A model generated the notes under the pieces. The model was not told the origin of the DNA, made no database searches, and saw only the letters and a list, made by a program, of their open reading frames with translations. Positions 15,168-25,659 of a stretch of DNA of 64,000 nt are shown here, in pieces. The DNA comes from Allomeiothermus silvanus DSM 9946 (GTDB taxonomy: Bacteria; Deinococcota; Deinococci; Deinococcales; Thermaceae), in assembly GCF_000092125.1 (NCBI RefSeq), contig NC_014212.1, positions 3,124,279 through 3,188,278 of the forward strand, given 5' to 3'. Position 1 is the first letter of the stretch, and each line of letters begins with the position of its first letter. Both the position numbers and the translations under genes were made by a program.

Positions 15168-16490
15168 TCATGCGGCTGGCCAACAGCGGCTAGATGCAAG
15201 GCCGGGTCCGGGTATGTAGTCCAAGATCGCACCCCCCAAAAGCAAAGCCCGAGGGACAATTCCTCGGGCTTCTCTCCTGGCTCCGCGGGCAGGACTCGAA
15301 CCTGCGACCATCCGATTAACAGTCGGACGCTCTACCGACTGAGCTACCGCGGAATATTTTGACCCACGCCTCAAGGCGTTAGGGGCAAGGGCTAATATAG
15401 CAAAGCCCCCCCACCTTGGCAAGTGCTTGTAATCGGTCAACACATTTGAGACTCTTTGAGGAACCGACTCCTCTTGCATCTTAGCCAAAAACTCCAGCGG
15501 AGCAAGACCCCCCAGGGCCATGTGAGGCCTTCGGCGGTTGTGGTAGTCCAGGTAGGTATCCAGCTCTGCCTGCAGCTCGCTGAGCGGGGTGGGCAAAGGC
15601 CGGGTGTAGAACTCCTCCTTGAAGGTCCGCTGCATCCGCTCCACGTGACCATTGAGTTTAGGACTCCTCGGCGGTAGCACAAACAAGGCAATCCCCAGAG
15701 CACAGCAGGCCTCCTCAAACTCGGCCATGAACTCGCTGCCCCCATCCACCTGGATGGCCCGGATGGGAAAAGGGGCCCTGGCCAGAAGCAAGGACAAGAA
15801 CCCCTCAGAAAGCTTAGCCGTGGCCCGGCTGTGCACCTCCGCCAGGACAAACCGGCTATGGAGGTCAATCGCCGAGAAGTGCTTGACCATGCTTCCCGGT
15901 CCTAAGGTCAGGGTGAGGGTGTCCACCTGGACCAGGTCCCCAGGAGCCCTGGCCTCGTATCCTCGGGGCTTCCTTTTGGCGTAGGGCCGGTTTACCCTTC
16001 GCTTTAGCTTCCCTCTTTGAGTCCGGGCCAGGTAGCCGGCCACGCTCTCGATACGTCGGTGCTTCTCCAGGTAGGCCAGGATGCGCCCCACCGTGCGTTC
16101 GCTCATCTGGAAACCCTCCTTGCGGAGGGTAAGCCAGATGGACCAGCGTCCCCAGGTGGGGTTTTCCTTGCGGAGAGTTTCTATTCTAATGAGCAGCCCT
16201 GGGGTCCAGTGGACCTTTGTGCGCAGGTGCTTAGGGCGGCGGGAGCGGGGTTTGAGTCCAGCCAGGCCCTTTTCTTTTAGGGCTTTTTGCCAGCGGTGGT
16301 AGGTGGCCCGGCTGATCCCGACCAGGTCCTGGATCTCCTTCCAGCTCTTTTTACTTTCACGCAGGGCTTTGACCAGTCGGAGCTTGCGCAGACGTTCCTG
16401 GACCTCTGGGTCGCTTGCGTTGGCCTCGGCCAGCCTCTGTGCTTGTCTAGCGCCTCTCCATATCTCTCGGCCAACGGTGGTAAACTGCAC
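15168..16490 (-). CDS. IS481-type transposase, copy 3 (reads through into tRNA-Asn)
   Basis: Same protein as copy 1 with one Tyr-to-His substitution near residue 316. No stop occurs at the end of the element, and none follows in the flank for over 250 bases. The frame runs through the tRNA-Asn promoter and in sense through the tRNA gene to 15168, giving a predicted 440-residue product with an 84-86-residue foreign tail. The tail is accidental and may destabilise the protein. The functional part ends at 15428. Confidence 0.88.
   Translation of the reverse strand: MQFTTVGREIWRGARQAQRLAEANASDPEVQERLRKLRLVKALRESKKSWKEIQDLVGISRATYHRWQKALKEKGLAGLKPRSRRPKHLRTKVHWTPGLLIRIETLRKENPTWGRWSIWLTLRKEGFQMSERTVGRILAYLEKHRRIESVAGYLARTQRGKLKRRVNRPYAKRKPRGYEARAPGDLVQVDTLTLTLGPGSMVKHFSAIDLHSRFVLAEVHSRATAKLSEGFLSLLLARAPFPIRAIQVDGGSEFMAEFEEACCALGIALFVLPPRSPKLNGHVERMQRTFKEEFYTRPLPTPLSELQAELDTYLDYHNRRRPHMALGGLAPLEFLAKMQEESVPQRVSNVLTDYKHLPRWGGFAILALAPNALRRGSKYSAVAQSVERPTVNRMVAGSSPARGARREARGIVPRALLLGGAILDYIPGPGLASSRCWPAA
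15238..15271 (-). terminator. Terminator of tRNA-Asn
   Basis: Minus strand: AGCCCGAGG-AATTGT-CCCTCGGGCT followed by TTGCTTTT, immediately downstream of the tRNA CCA end. Confidence 0.8.
15278..15353 (-). tRNA. tRNA-Asn (GTT)
   Basis: 76 nt including encoded CCA. Acceptor TCCGCGG pairs with CCGCGGA; D-arm GCTCAGTCGGTAGAGC; anticodon loop CTGTTAA gives GTT; T-arm GCAGGTTCGAGTCCTGC. Confidence 0.97.
15394..15422 (-). promoter_or_regulatory. tRNA-Asn promoter, abutted by IS481 copy 3
   Basis: Minus strand: TTGCCA (15422-15417), 17-bp spacer, TATATT (15399-15394). The tRNA starts ~35 bases downstream of the expected start site. The IS481 target duplication (15423-15427) touches the -35. Confidence 0.85.
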
Positions 16491-16567
16491 CTGGGGAACC
16501 TCCTTTCCTGGTCGGTTCCCCTCTTTTTATCCCAGCTTAGAGTCTCACATGTGTTTGTCCGGGTTCA
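15428..16567 (-). mobile_element. IS481-type insertion sequence, copy 3 (1140 bp)
   Basis: Same ends and length as copies 1 and 2. The flanking 5-mers GTGCT (15423-15427) and GTGCA (16568-16572) form a target duplication with one mismatch. It differs from copy 1 by at least one coding change (Tyr to His in LDYHNRRRP). Confidence 0.94.
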
Positions 16568-16889
16568 GTGCAGCGGGCAGACCCCAAGAGTACCCCTCCC
16601 CGGGGCAATGCTTCACCGTCAAGGGCTTTTGGGTTTGGGGTTTCAGGCTTAGACTTGATTGCGCTAGGGAAGCCCGCTCCCGCCTAGCGCTGGTACTCGT
16701 GTGGCCAGCTTGAACTTTAGTTGGGGTTGCATTCAAATGTTTATCTGTGCGAAAGCAGATTCGGCCGCGCTGGGCTGAGGGGGTCAGAAAGAGCGATCTA
16801 AGGAATAATCAAGCTCATCATGGTACGGTTTCTCACAAAATCCTTGGCCCATATCAGACACCCCCATCACAAAAGACACTAGACTAGCT
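16568..16889 (+). other. Intergenic region without a recognisable gene
   Basis: These 322 bases lie between IS481 copy 3 and dnaB. I see no convincing reading frame, tRNA or strong hairpin; it is the former upstream region of tRNA-Asn plus the dnaB leader. dnaB has no clear ribosome site, so its transcript may be short-leadered or leaderless. Confidence 0.5.
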
Positions 16890-18230
16890 ATGGAAGGTCG
16901 CATCCCTCCCCACAACCTAGAAGCCGAAGCCAGCGTGCTGGGTTCCGTGTTGCTCGATAGCGAGGTGCTGGATCGGCTCGAGGGCATCCTCACCGCCGAG
17001 TCTTTCTACAAGGAAGGCCACCGCAAGATCTGGACCTGCATGGAGCAGCTCCGCATGCGGGGCGAGCCGGTAGACCTGGTGACCCTCTCCAACGAACTCG
17101 CCACCCGGGGAGAACTCGATGTAGCCGGAGGCCTCTCGTATCTGGTAGGGCTCTCGGAAAATACACCCACCGCCGCCTATGCGGAGTACTACGCGCGAAT
17201 CGTAGCGGAGAAGTGGACCTTGCGCCGGTTGATCGAAGCCGCAGGGGAAGCCATGAAGATGGCCTACGAGGAGTCAGGAAGCCTCGAGGAGATCCTAGAC
17301 GGGGCCGGGCGAAGGGTGCTCGAGGTAGCCCTAGCAGGCAGCAAAACCGAGTTCCAAAACATGCGCGACCTGGTGCACGAAACCTTCGAGCACATCCAGC
17401 AGCTTTACGAAAACCAGGGAGCTACCACCGGGCTACGCAGCGGGTTCCGCGAACTCGACCTGATGATCGGAGGGTTCACCCCGGGGTCCTTGAACATCAT
17501 CGCCGCTAGGCCCTCCATGGGAAAAACTGCTTTTGCCCTGACCATCGCACAAAACGTGGCCCTGCGCGAGAACATAGGGGTGGCGATCTTTTCCCTGGAG
17601 ATGCCCGCCGTGCAGCTCGTCACCCGCATGATGTGCTCGGAGGCGCGCATCGATATGAACCGGCTGCGGCAGGGCCAGCTTACCGACCGGGACTTCTCGC
17701 GGCTGGTAGACGTAGCTGGGCGCATCGCCGAGGCCCCCATCCTCATCGACGATAGCTCCGACATGACCCTGATGGAACTAAGAAGCCGGGCGCGACGCTT
17801 GATGAGCCAGCAAAAGCTAGGGCTAATCGTGATCGACTACTTGCAGCTCATGTCTGGCCCGACCTCGAGCCGCAACGGAGGTGGAGAGAACCGCCAACAG
17901 GAGATCGCGGCGATCTCGCGTGGTCTCAAAGGACTGGCCCGCGAACTGAGCGTGCCGGTAATTGCCCTCTCCCAGCTCTCGCGGGCGGTGGAGGCAAGGC
18001 CCAACAAACGCCCCATGCTCTCTGACCTGAGGGAATCGGGATCCATCGAGCAAGACGCCGACCTGGTGATGTTTATCTACCGCGACGACTACTACAACCC
18101 CCACTCCGAGAAAGCCGGAATTGCCGAGATCATCGTAGGGAAGCAGCGCAATGGCCCCACCGGCACCGCCGAGCTACAGTTCCATGCGCAGCATGTGCGC
18201 TTCAACGACCTGGCCAGAGATGAGGTGTGA
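16890..18230 (+). CDS. dnaB: Replicative DNA helicase DnaB
   Basis: 446 residues, without an intein. The hexameric 5'-3' helicase of the replication fork. The N-terminal primase-interacting domain (PPHNLEAEASVLGSVLLD, residues 5-22) is followed by the linker and a RecA-type motor: Walker A IIAARPSMGKTAFAL (~207), Walker B LIVIDYLQLM, ALSQLSRAVEARPNKRPMLS and the arginine-finger region LRESGSIEQDADLVMFIYR. It stands alone and converges on the TPR gene, with paired palindromes between them. Confidence 0.97.
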   Translation: MEGRIPPHNLEAEASVLGSVLLDSEVLDRLEGILTAESFYKEGHRKIWTCMEQLRMRGEPVDLVTLSNELATRGELDVAGGLSYLVGLSENTPTAAYAEYYARIVAEKWTLRRLIEAAGEAMKMAYEESGSLEEILDGAGRRVLEVALAGSKTEFQNMRDLVHETFEHIQQLYENQGATTGLRSGFRELDLMIGGFTPGSLNIIAARPSMGKTAFALTIAQNVALRENIGVAIFSLEMPAVQLVTRMMCSEARIDMNRLRQGQLTDRDFSRLVDVAGRIAEAPILIDDSSDMTLMELRSRARRLMSQQKLGLIVIDYLQLMSGPTSSRNGGGENRQQEIAAISRGLKGLARELSVPVIALSQLSRAVEARPNKRPMLSDLRESGSIEQDADLVMFIYRDDYYNPHSEKAGIAEIIVGKQRNGPTGTAELQFHAQHVRFNDLARDEV

Positions 18231-18239
18231 TACCAGATT

Positions 18240-18275
18240 GGGTTGATTTGTTGCCGTTCGGCAACAAATCAACCC
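18240..18275. terminator. 16-bp perfect palindrome after dnaB
   Basis: GGGTTGATTTGTTGCC and its exact complement are separated by GTTC. There is no U-tract on either side. It lies 9 bp after the dnaB stop and could be a factor-assisted or bidirectional terminator for the convergent dnaB and TPR genes, or a dispersed palindrome. Confidence 0.7.
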
Positions 18276-18294
18276 GACCGAAGGGAGTGCTCTA

Positions 18295-18351
18295 GGATTC
18301 AAAAAGATAGCCTCTGGGGTTTTTGCTTTTGATAACTATCTTTTTGAATCC
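18295..18351. repeat. Second 16-bp perfect inverted repeat before the TPR gene
   Basis: GGATTCAAAAAGATAG (18295-18310) and its exact complement (18336-18351) enclose 25 bases. The right arm continues to GGTAT, mirrored by ATACC at the dnaB stop (near 18230), so the two palindromes are nested in a larger imperfect pair. With A/T-rich stem ends on both strands it could serve as a bidirectional terminator. Confidence 0.7.
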
Positions 18352-18366
18352 GGTATGATGACCGAG

Positions 18367-19467
18367 CTACCGAAGCGCTTTTTTGGCCTGCTCGAGCCAG
18401 TATTTAGCCTGAGTGTTGTCGGGCTGGAGGGCTACCGCTTGACTGTAGGCCTGAACCGCCAAAGCGTAGTTTCTCCCTTCGTAGGCAGTGCGGCCCAGCC
18501 AGTACCAGGCGTCGGCAAACTGGGGGTTGGCCTGGGTCGCGGCCTGGAAATGGGCCAGGGCCTGTGGGCGGTTCCCGGCCTGGTAAGCCTGCACGCCCTC
18601 GAAGTAGGCGCGAGCTGCGTCAGCTCCGTACTGGGCCGAGAGTTGCGCGACCCGCAAGAAGTACTTGTCAGAGGCGGTAGCCTGGGGCGAGGCGGTGACC
18701 TGCTGCCAGGTAGCTAAAGCAGCCTGGGTTTGGCCGGTCTCGAGCTGGGTCCGGGCCAACCAGCGCTTGGCCTCGAGCCAGCCGGGGGCGACCTGGACGG
18801 CAGTCTGGAACTGAGCCAGGGCAGCCGCTTTATCCCCGGTTTGGTAGGCGTTATAGCCAGCAGTAAAAGCCCGCACCGCGGCCCGGCCGTAGGTGGCTAC
18901 ATCTTGAGAGCGGGCCAGGAAATAGGTGTTGGTAGGGGTGGGCCGGATCTGGTTGGCCTGCTGGTAGGCCTGGCGGGCCTGGACAGCGTTGCCCTGCTCG
19001 AGGTAGATGCGGCCCATCCACTCGTAGGGCTGGGGATCGCCCGGCAAAAAGTTGGTTGCAGCCTGGAAGTACTCGAGCGCTTGGCCACTGTCGCCCCGGT
19101 TATACGCCCCGTAACCGAGGTTGAGGTTGGTCTCCCCGATGGCTTTGGCCACCTTGGGGTCGGCGTGGCCTCCCGTTAGGCGCAGGTATTGGTTGAAGCG
19201 GTCGTGGGCTCGAGCCCAGAACTTAACATCGTAGTAGAGCATTCCCAACAGCTTCCACGCCTCCGCCGACTGGGGATCGGCCTGGGTGGCGGCCTCGGCT
19301 CGCTCGATGGCCTGCTTCCAGGGGGTTGAGTCCACCGAGGGCGCAGCCCCGCTCGCTCTAGCCTGCTGGGCCAGGGTCTGGGCCTCCTGGAGAAGCTGCT
19401 GCGCCGGAGGGGTCTGGGCCAGCGCCAATCCGAACGACAAGAAGATCCCGAGTAGAACTAGACGCAT
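18367..19467 (-). CDS. Secreted TPR-repeat protein
   Basis: 366 residues with a signal peptide (MRLVLLGIFLSFGLALAQT) and at least six to eight tetratricopeptide repeats. Examples are AWKLLGMLYYDVKFWARAHDR, NLGYGAYNRGDSGQALEYFQ and AWYWLGRTAYEGRNYALAVQ, each with the W/L-G-Y-A-P pattern. It should be a periplasmic or cell-envelope protein-protein scaffold. The nearest neighbours give no functional hint. RBS AGGAGG at -8. Confidence 0.88.
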   Translation of the reverse strand: MRLVLLGIFLSFGLALAQTPPAQQLLQEAQTLAQQARASGAAPSVDSTPWKQAIERAEAATQADPQSAEAWKLLGMLYYDVKFWARAHDRFNQYLRLTGGHADPKVAKAIGETNLNLGYGAYNRGDSGQALEYFQAATNFLPGDPQPYEWMGRIYLEQGNAVQARQAYQQANQIRPTPTNTYFLARSQDVATYGRAAVRAFTAGYNAYQTGDKAAALAQFQTAVQVAPGWLEAKRWLARTQLETGQTQAALATWQQVTASPQATASDKYFLRVAQLSAQYGADAARAYFEGVQAYQAGNRPQALAHFQAATQANPQFADAWYWLGRTAYEGRNYALAVQAYSQAVALQPDNTQAKYWLEQAKKALR

Positions 19468-19834
19468 CCTTCACCTCCTGGTACGGTCAGAGCGGGGCTT
19501 TGACCGTAATCGGGCAGCAATACGCTTTCGAGCTTAGAAAGCGGGGCTGAGACCCGGCTGAAAAAGACGCAAGCGGAGGGTGCTCGCCCTCCGCTTACCT
19601 CTTCCCAAAGCCTTTGGTTCCGATAAAAAGCTGTTTTGATAAGGATGAGAGGTTCCGAAACACCCGCTGCTTTAGGGTAGGTTGAAGATAGCACCCTCCA
19701 CGTTTCGGGCTTGTGACGTTTGCACATCCCCGACTCATACGAAGAAATATCCCTTGCGTAACTTGGCTTCAGCCTTCCGAACAGGCCTGAAATGTGGAGG
19801 TCACGTTTTGGCATAACGCCGATGGAGTGAGTGC

Positions 19835-19863
19835 TTGAGCTTTGGGGGGCTCGCCGGTAGACT
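19835..19863 (+). promoter_or_regulatory. Putative pheS promoter
   Basis: TTGAGC (19835-19840), 17-bp spacer, TAGACT (19858-19863), giving a leader of ~110 nt. Confidence 0.6.
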
Positions 19864-19895
19864 GTGGCCAATATGGGCGGGAGGTGGTTTTTTAG

Positions 19896-21044
<1,149 letters not shown>

Positions 21045-21062
21045 CCCCACCGGAGGTGGCCC

Positions 21063-23405
21063 ATGCGAATCGTCTACAGCTGGCTTAAAGAGTTTTTGCC
21101 CGATGCGCCCAGCCCCGAGCGGCTCGAGGAGTTGCTGGCCGGGCTGGGGCACGAGACCGAAACCATAGAGCGCCTGGCGGCTCCCCACCCCAGAGTGGTC
21201 TTTGCTCGGGTGCTCTCCGTCGAGGAAATCCCCGGTGCAGAGGTGAAAAAACTCCTCCTGGATGCGGGAAGGGAATTCCAGGTGGTCTCCGGAGCGCCTA
21301 ACGCCAAGGTTGGCATTGGGGTAGCGCTGGCCCTTCCGAAGGCGGTGCTGCCGGGGGGCCTCGAGCTCTCCGTGCGCACAATCCAGGGGCTCGAGTCGTA
21401 TGGGATGGCGCTCTCGCCCAAAGAGTTGGCGGTGGGCGAGTATGCCGGGGGGCTGATGGAATTCCCCGCCGATGCCCTGCCCCCCGGAACTCCCCTGGCC
21501 GAGGCCTGGCCGGAAGACTGGGTGATCGAGATCGAAATCACCCCTAACCGCCCCGACGTGCTTTCGGTGTATGGCGCGGCGAGAGATCTGGCCGCGCTGG
21601 GCATGACCCTCCTCTCCCCTGACCCCAGACCCAAGACCCACCAGATCCCACTCCCCTTCCAGGTCTGGATCGAGGACCCCCAGGGCTGTGACCGCTTCAC
21701 GCTCTCCTACGCGCAAAACATCAAGAATGGGCCCTCCCCCCTGGCGGTGCAGCGCCGCCTCTACGCTGCCGGGATGCGCCCGATCAGCGCGGTGGTGGAT
21801 GCTACCAACTACACCATGCTCGAGCTAGGGAACCCCCTCCATGCCTACGATGCCCGCTTCATCGCTGCAGGGATCGTGGTGCGGCGGGCCAGGCCAGGCG
21901 AAAAGCTGGTCACGCTGGACGGGGTGGAGCGCCTCTTCGACCCCAAAGACCTACTCATCACGGTAAAAGACGGAGAGGAAACCATTCCCGAGGGTATCGC
22001 CGGGGTGATGGGGGGAGCGCGCAGCGAGGTACGGGAAGACACCACCGCGGTGGCGCTCGAGGTAGCCCACTTCGACCCGGTTTCGATCCGCAAAACCGCC
22101 AAGCGCCAAGGCCTCAAAACCGAGGCCAGCTACCGCTTTGAGCGGGGGGTGGACCCCGACGGGCAGGTGCGCTCCGCGCTTCGGTTCATGGAATTGGTGC
22201 AGCAATGGACGGGGGCCGAGGTTGCGGAAGACCGCATCGACCTGAATTACACCCAGCCCCTGACTCCCATTGCCTTCCGGCCCAGCTATGCTAACCGGCT
22301 TATCGGGGCGGACTTCCCCCCCCAAGCGCAGTTGGACGCCCTAAAGCGCCTGGGCTTCAGGGTCAAGGGGCAGGGCGAACCCCACCAGGTCACCCGGCCC
22401 ACCTACCGCGTGGATATCGCCATCGAAGAGGATCTGGTGGAGGAGGTAGCGCGGATCATCGGCTACGAAAAGATTCCCCTGGCCCTACCGGCTTTCTTTC
22501 CCGCACCCGATAACGCCGGGGTAGACGAGCCCTACCGGGCCAAGGAAAAGCTCAAGGGGGTCATCGCTGGGCTGGGGTTCCAGGAGGTGGTCAACTACTC
22601 CTGGACCAGCTTGGAAGAGGTGAAGCTCTACCGCGCCCCAACCCCCACGCTTGCCCTGGCCAACCCCCAAGCTGCAGACCGTACCCACCTCCGCACCGCA
22701 ATCTATCCGGGGCTCTTGCGCACCCTTGCGCTGAACCTTGCGCAGGGTGAGGAGGGCCCCTTCCTCCTCTTCGAGATCGGCAACGTGTTCAACCAGGTCG
22801 AGACCACCCGGCTGGGGGTGCTGCTGTCGGGTGAGGTGGTGCCGGGGTTGTGGCAGCCGGGCCTGGGAGGCGGCTTCTACGCGCTCAAGGGCCTTCTCGA
22901 GAGCGCCGCAACCAGCTTGGGCGCTACCCTGCGGGTGGAAAAAGAAGGGTTTTCCCACCTGCACCCGGGGATCTCGGGTGCGGTGTACTGGAATGGGAAA
23001 AAAGTAGGCTGCATCGGGCAGCTACACCCTGCGATCGCCGCCCAGGCCGAGCTGCCCCAGGTGTACCTGGCCGAACTTGAGCTTCCCCTACCCCAGTCAA
23101 AAACCCGCTTCAAGGATGTGGCTAAGTACCCAGCCTCGCTGCGCGACCTGGCGGTGGTGGTGCCGGAGGCCGTGGCGTATAGCGAGGTCGAGCGGATCAT
23201 CCGGGAGAGCGCGGGGGACTACCTCGAGGATCTACGGATCTTCGACGTCTACCGGGGGGCTCCGCTCGAGCCCGGGCAGAAAAGCCTGGCCTTTCACCTC
23301 CGCTTCCGCCATGAGGAACGCACCCTCACCGACCTCGAGACCGACGGGTTCATGCAGCAGGTGATCGCGGCCATCGAAAGGGCGGGGTACGCAATTCGGA
23401 AGTAA
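21063..23405 (+). CDS. pheT: Phenylalanine-tRNA ligase beta subunit
   Basis: 780 residues. Domains in order: EMAP-type tRNA-binding domain (~40-150, FQVVSGAPNAKVG), B3/B4 editing domain (~200-380, with MRPISAVVDATNYTMLELG), B5 domain (~400-470), pseudo-catalytic core (~480-680) and the C-terminal FDX-ACB domain (KDVAKYPASLRDLAVVV to the end). Full length and undamaged. RBS GGAGG, co-transcribed with pheS. Confidence 0.97.
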   Translation: MRIVYSWLKEFLPDAPSPERLEELLAGLGHETETIERLAAPHPRVVFARVLSVEEIPGAEVKKLLLDAGREFQVVSGAPNAKVGIGVALALPKAVLPGGLELSVRTIQGLESYGMALSPKELAVGEYAGGLMEFPADALPPGTPLAEAWPEDWVIEIEITPNRPDVLSVYGAARDLAALGMTLLSPDPRPKTHQIPLPFQVWIEDPQGCDRFTLSYAQNIKNGPSPLAVQRRLYAAGMRPISAVVDATNYTMLELGNPLHAYDARFIAAGIVVRRARPGEKLVTLDGVERLFDPKDLLITVKDGEETIPEGIAGVMGGARSEVREDTTAVALEVAHFDPVSIRKTAKRQGLKTEASYRFERGVDPDGQVRSALRFMELVQQWTGAEVAEDRIDLNYTQPLTPIAFRPSYANRLIGADFPPQAQLDALKRLGFRVKGQGEPHQVTRPTYRVDIAIEEDLVEEVARIIGYEKIPLALPAFFPAPDNAGVDEPYRAKEKLKGVIAGLGFQEVVNYSWTSLEEVKLYRAPTPTLALANPQAADRTHLRTAIYPGLLRTLALNLAQGEEGPFLLFEIGNVFNQVETTRLGVLLSGEVVPGLWQPGLGGGFYALKGLLESAATSLGATLRVEKEGFSHLHPGISGAVYWNGKKVGCIGQLHPAIAAQAELPQVYLAELELPLPQSKTRFKDVAKYPASLRDLAVVVPEAVAYSEVERIIRESAGDYLEDLRIFDVYRGAPLEPGQKSLAFHLRFRHEERTLTDLETDGFMQQVIAAIERAGYAIRK

Positions 23406-23464
23406 CGCTGATGTTCATCTGCATCCGCCCTTGCTAAAGCGCTCCCGTATACTGTTTTCCAGCC

Positions 23465-23947
23465 ATGCTGACCTGGCTCGATCTGCTCTCGCTGCTCACG
23501 CTGGCCCTGGCCATCGCCGTGGGCGCGCGGCAGGGGCTACCCTTCACCATCGCGGTGCTGGTCGCTATCCTAGGGTATGCCCTGGTTGCTTTAGTCGTGC
23601 CGGTGGGTACTCTTCCGCTGGCTGTATCGGTCGTGATCGCCCTCTTGGCTGGGTTTGGCGGGGCCTATTTGGCCGGTAGCCTCTTCTTACCCCGGCTCAA
23701 CCCGCTGCTGGAGGGCATAGCCGGGAGCGCTGGGGGGTTGGTGTGGGGCACCTTGCTGGCTCTGGCAATCTGGGTGAGCTTCCCCGCTGAGTTCGTGGCT
23801 TCCTCAGGAACCTTGCGCTACCCCTCGGCCCAGCTACCCCTGACCATCCAGCGGGGCATCATCGAGAGCCCTTTCGCCAATACCCTCTTCAATTGGGTCA
23901 ACAACCAGCCATTGATGCGCAAGATCCTGCTGCCCCACTTGCGCTGA
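23465..23947 (+). CDS. CvpA-like membrane protein
   Basis: 160 residues with four hydrophobic segments in the first ~110 and a short polar C-terminus (GIIESPFANTLFNWVNNQPLM), the layout of the CvpA/colicin V production family. TATACT at 23447-23452 may be its -10. It follows pheT but probably has its own promoter. Family assignment is moderate and function unknown. Confidence 0.65.
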   Translation: MLTWLDLLSLLTLALAIAVGARQGLPFTIAVLVAILGYALVALVVPVGTLPLAVSVVIALLAGFGGAYLAGSLFLPRLNPLLEGIAGSAGGLVWGTLLALAIWVSFPAEFVASSGTLRYPSAQLPLTIQRGIIESPFANTLFNWVNNQPLMRKILLPHLR

Positions 23948-23958
23948 GGCTAGCCAGG

Positions 23959-24513
23959 TCAGAGTGCTGCACTCCGCTTGAGCTTGTCGAAAAAGTGCTT
24001 GCGGAACTTGGCCACCTTGGGAGCTACCACAAAGGAGCAATAGGGCTGGTAGGGGTTCTTCTTGAAGTACTCCTGATGGTAGTCCTCGGCGGGATAGAAC
24101 TTCTCGAAGGGCACTACCTCGGTCACGATGGGGTTATCCCAAACCTTGGCCTGCTCGAACTCGCCGATTACCTGCAATGCGGTGGCTTTTTGCTCTGGGG
24201 AGTGGTAGAAGATCACCGAGCGGTACTGCGGCCCTACATCGTTGCCCTGACGGTCTTTGGTAGTAGGGTCGTGGATGGTGAAAAAAACCTCTAACAGTTC
24301 GCGGTACGAGACCACCTTGGGGTCGAAGGTTACCTGCACCACCTCGGCGTGGCCGGTCTTTTTGCTACAGACCTCTTCGTAGGTGGGGTTTTCCACGTGC
24401 CCGCCCGAGTAGCCCGAAACCACGTCGGTCACGCCCCGAAGTTCGTCATAGACGGCTTCCAAACACCAAAAGCACCCGCCGCCGAGGGTGGCGGTCTCGA
24501 GATTCTGGCTCAT
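23959..24513 (-). CDS. msrA: Peptide methionine sulfoxide reductase MsrA
   Basis: 184 residues. Reduces methionine-S-sulfoxide in proteins. The catalytic cysteine lies in [13 protein letters not shown] (residues 11-23); [27 protein letters not shown] and [15 protein letters not shown] are further family signatures. Cys13 and Cys16 lie close together, and another cysteine near residue 160 (PYC) may act as resolving cysteine. Single-domain, without an MsrB fusion. Confidence 0.96.
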   Translation of the reverse strand: MSQNLETATLGGGCFWCLEAVYDELRGVTDVVSGYSGGHVENPTYEEVCSKKTGHAEVVQVTFDPKVVSYRELLEVFFTIHDPTTKDRQGNDVGPQYRSVIFYHSPEQKATALQVIGEFEQAKVWDNPIVTEVVPFEKFYPAEDYHQEYFKKNPYQPYCSFVVAPKVAKFRKHFFDKLKRSAAL

Positions 24514-24633
24514 ACCCCGCTAGTTTGGCAGGAAATCAGCCCTGCGGGGGTAAGCTAAATGACCGAAAGATCCAGTCGCAAGAGGAGGCAATAGACGTTG
24601 CCCAGGAGCCGTAATTCCCATTTCAGACGGGGG

Positions 24634-25602
24634 TTACAAAGCTAAAACTTTCGCCAGTTCGTACTTTTTTCGGTTGATGTCCTTGCGCCTTTCCACCGCT
24701 TCCCTAAAGGGGGTAAGGCGGATTTCGCCATCCACCTCGCCCACCGCTACCCCGCTGGCCCCGCTCAGCAAGGCATCCACACACCCCGCCCCCAGGCGGC
24801 TCGCCAGCACCCGGTCTATGGCGGTAGGGCTACCGCCCCGTTGGATGTGGCCCAGTACCGTGACCCGCGCCTCGATACCCGAACAGGCTTTTACATCTCG
24901 AGCCAAGGCCTCCGCTCCGCCCTCATACCCGCCTTCGGCCACCACCACGATCGAGGAGCGCTTGCCCTTGGCGCTGGACTGGCTGATGACCTCCGCACAG
25001 ACTGAGGCCGGGAGGGGATCTTCGGGGAGGACGATGACCTCCGCACCGCCCGCGATGCCCACCTCGAGGGCGATAAACCCGGCGTGCCGCCCCATCACCT
25101 CAATGAAGAAAACCCGCTCGTGGCTGGCCGCAGTGTCGCGGATACGGTCAATGGCGTCGAGGGCGGTGTTCACCGCGGTATCGAAGCCGATGGTAAAGTC
25201 AGTGCCGTACAGGTCGTTGTCAATGGTGCCGGGTGCCCCTACCACTGGGATATGGTGTTCCTCGAGGAGCTTGAGGGCTCCCCGGTAGCTGCCGTCCCCG
25301 CCGATGCAGACTAGGCCGTCTAGCCCAGCCCGGCGGAGATTCTCCGCAGCTTTGGCTCGGCCCTCAGGGGTTTTAAACTCCGCGCTGCGGGCAGTGAGTA
25401 GGATAGTCCCACCGCGCTGCAGGGTATTGGCTACGTCGCGCGGCCCGAGCGGGACAAAATCCCCTTCAATCATCCCCGCATAGCCCCGCCGAATCCCTAT
25501 CACCTCGAGCCCGTGGGCGGTTCCCGTGCGCACCACCGCCCGGATCGCCGCATTCATGCCGGGGGCATCCCCCCCGCTGGTGAACACTCCAATTCGTTTC
25601 AT
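24634..25602 (-). CDS. pfkA: ATP-dependent 6-phosphofructokinase
   Basis: 322 residues from ATG 25602 with GGAGGAAAG before it. Bacterial PfkA type: [20 protein letters not shown] (ATP loop), [32 protein letters not shown] with the catalytic Asp (TIDND), and [12 protein letters not shown] (fructose-6-phosphate binding). Gly at the GGDGS position fits ATP rather than pyrophosphate as donor. It follows rsmI by 57 bp. Confidence 0.96.
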   Translation of the reverse strand: MKRIGVFTSGGDAPGMNAAIRAVVRTGTAHGLEVIGIRRGYAGMIEGDFVPLGPRDVANTLQRGGTILLTARSAEFKTPEGRAKAAENLRRAGLDGLVCIGGDGSYRGALKLLEEHHIPVVGAPGTIDNDLYGTDFTIGFDTAVNTALDAIDRIRDTAASHERVFFIEVMGRHAGFIALEVGIAGGAEVIVLPEDPLPASVCAEVISQSSAKGKRSSIVVVAEGGYEGGAEALARDVKACSGIEARVTVLGHIQRGGSPTAIDRVLASRLGAGCVDALLSGASGVAVGEVDGEIRLTPFREAVERRKDINRKKYELAKVLAL

Positions 25603-25659
25603 CTTTCCTCCGGTCGCTTGGCGCAAAATGCTCGACGCCCAACGCCAAATGAAGCCAGT

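Noticed and set aside
15168-15427. C-terminal tail of the copy 3 transposase as a functional domain
   Set aside because: It is simply tRNA-Asn and its flanks translated because the element lacks a stop.
12702-16567. IS481 copies 2 and 3 as the ends of a composite transposon carrying tetR-carD and tRNA-Asn
   Set aside because: Each copy has its own target duplication (CGCAG; GTGCT/GTGCA), so they are independent insertions beside two different promoters.
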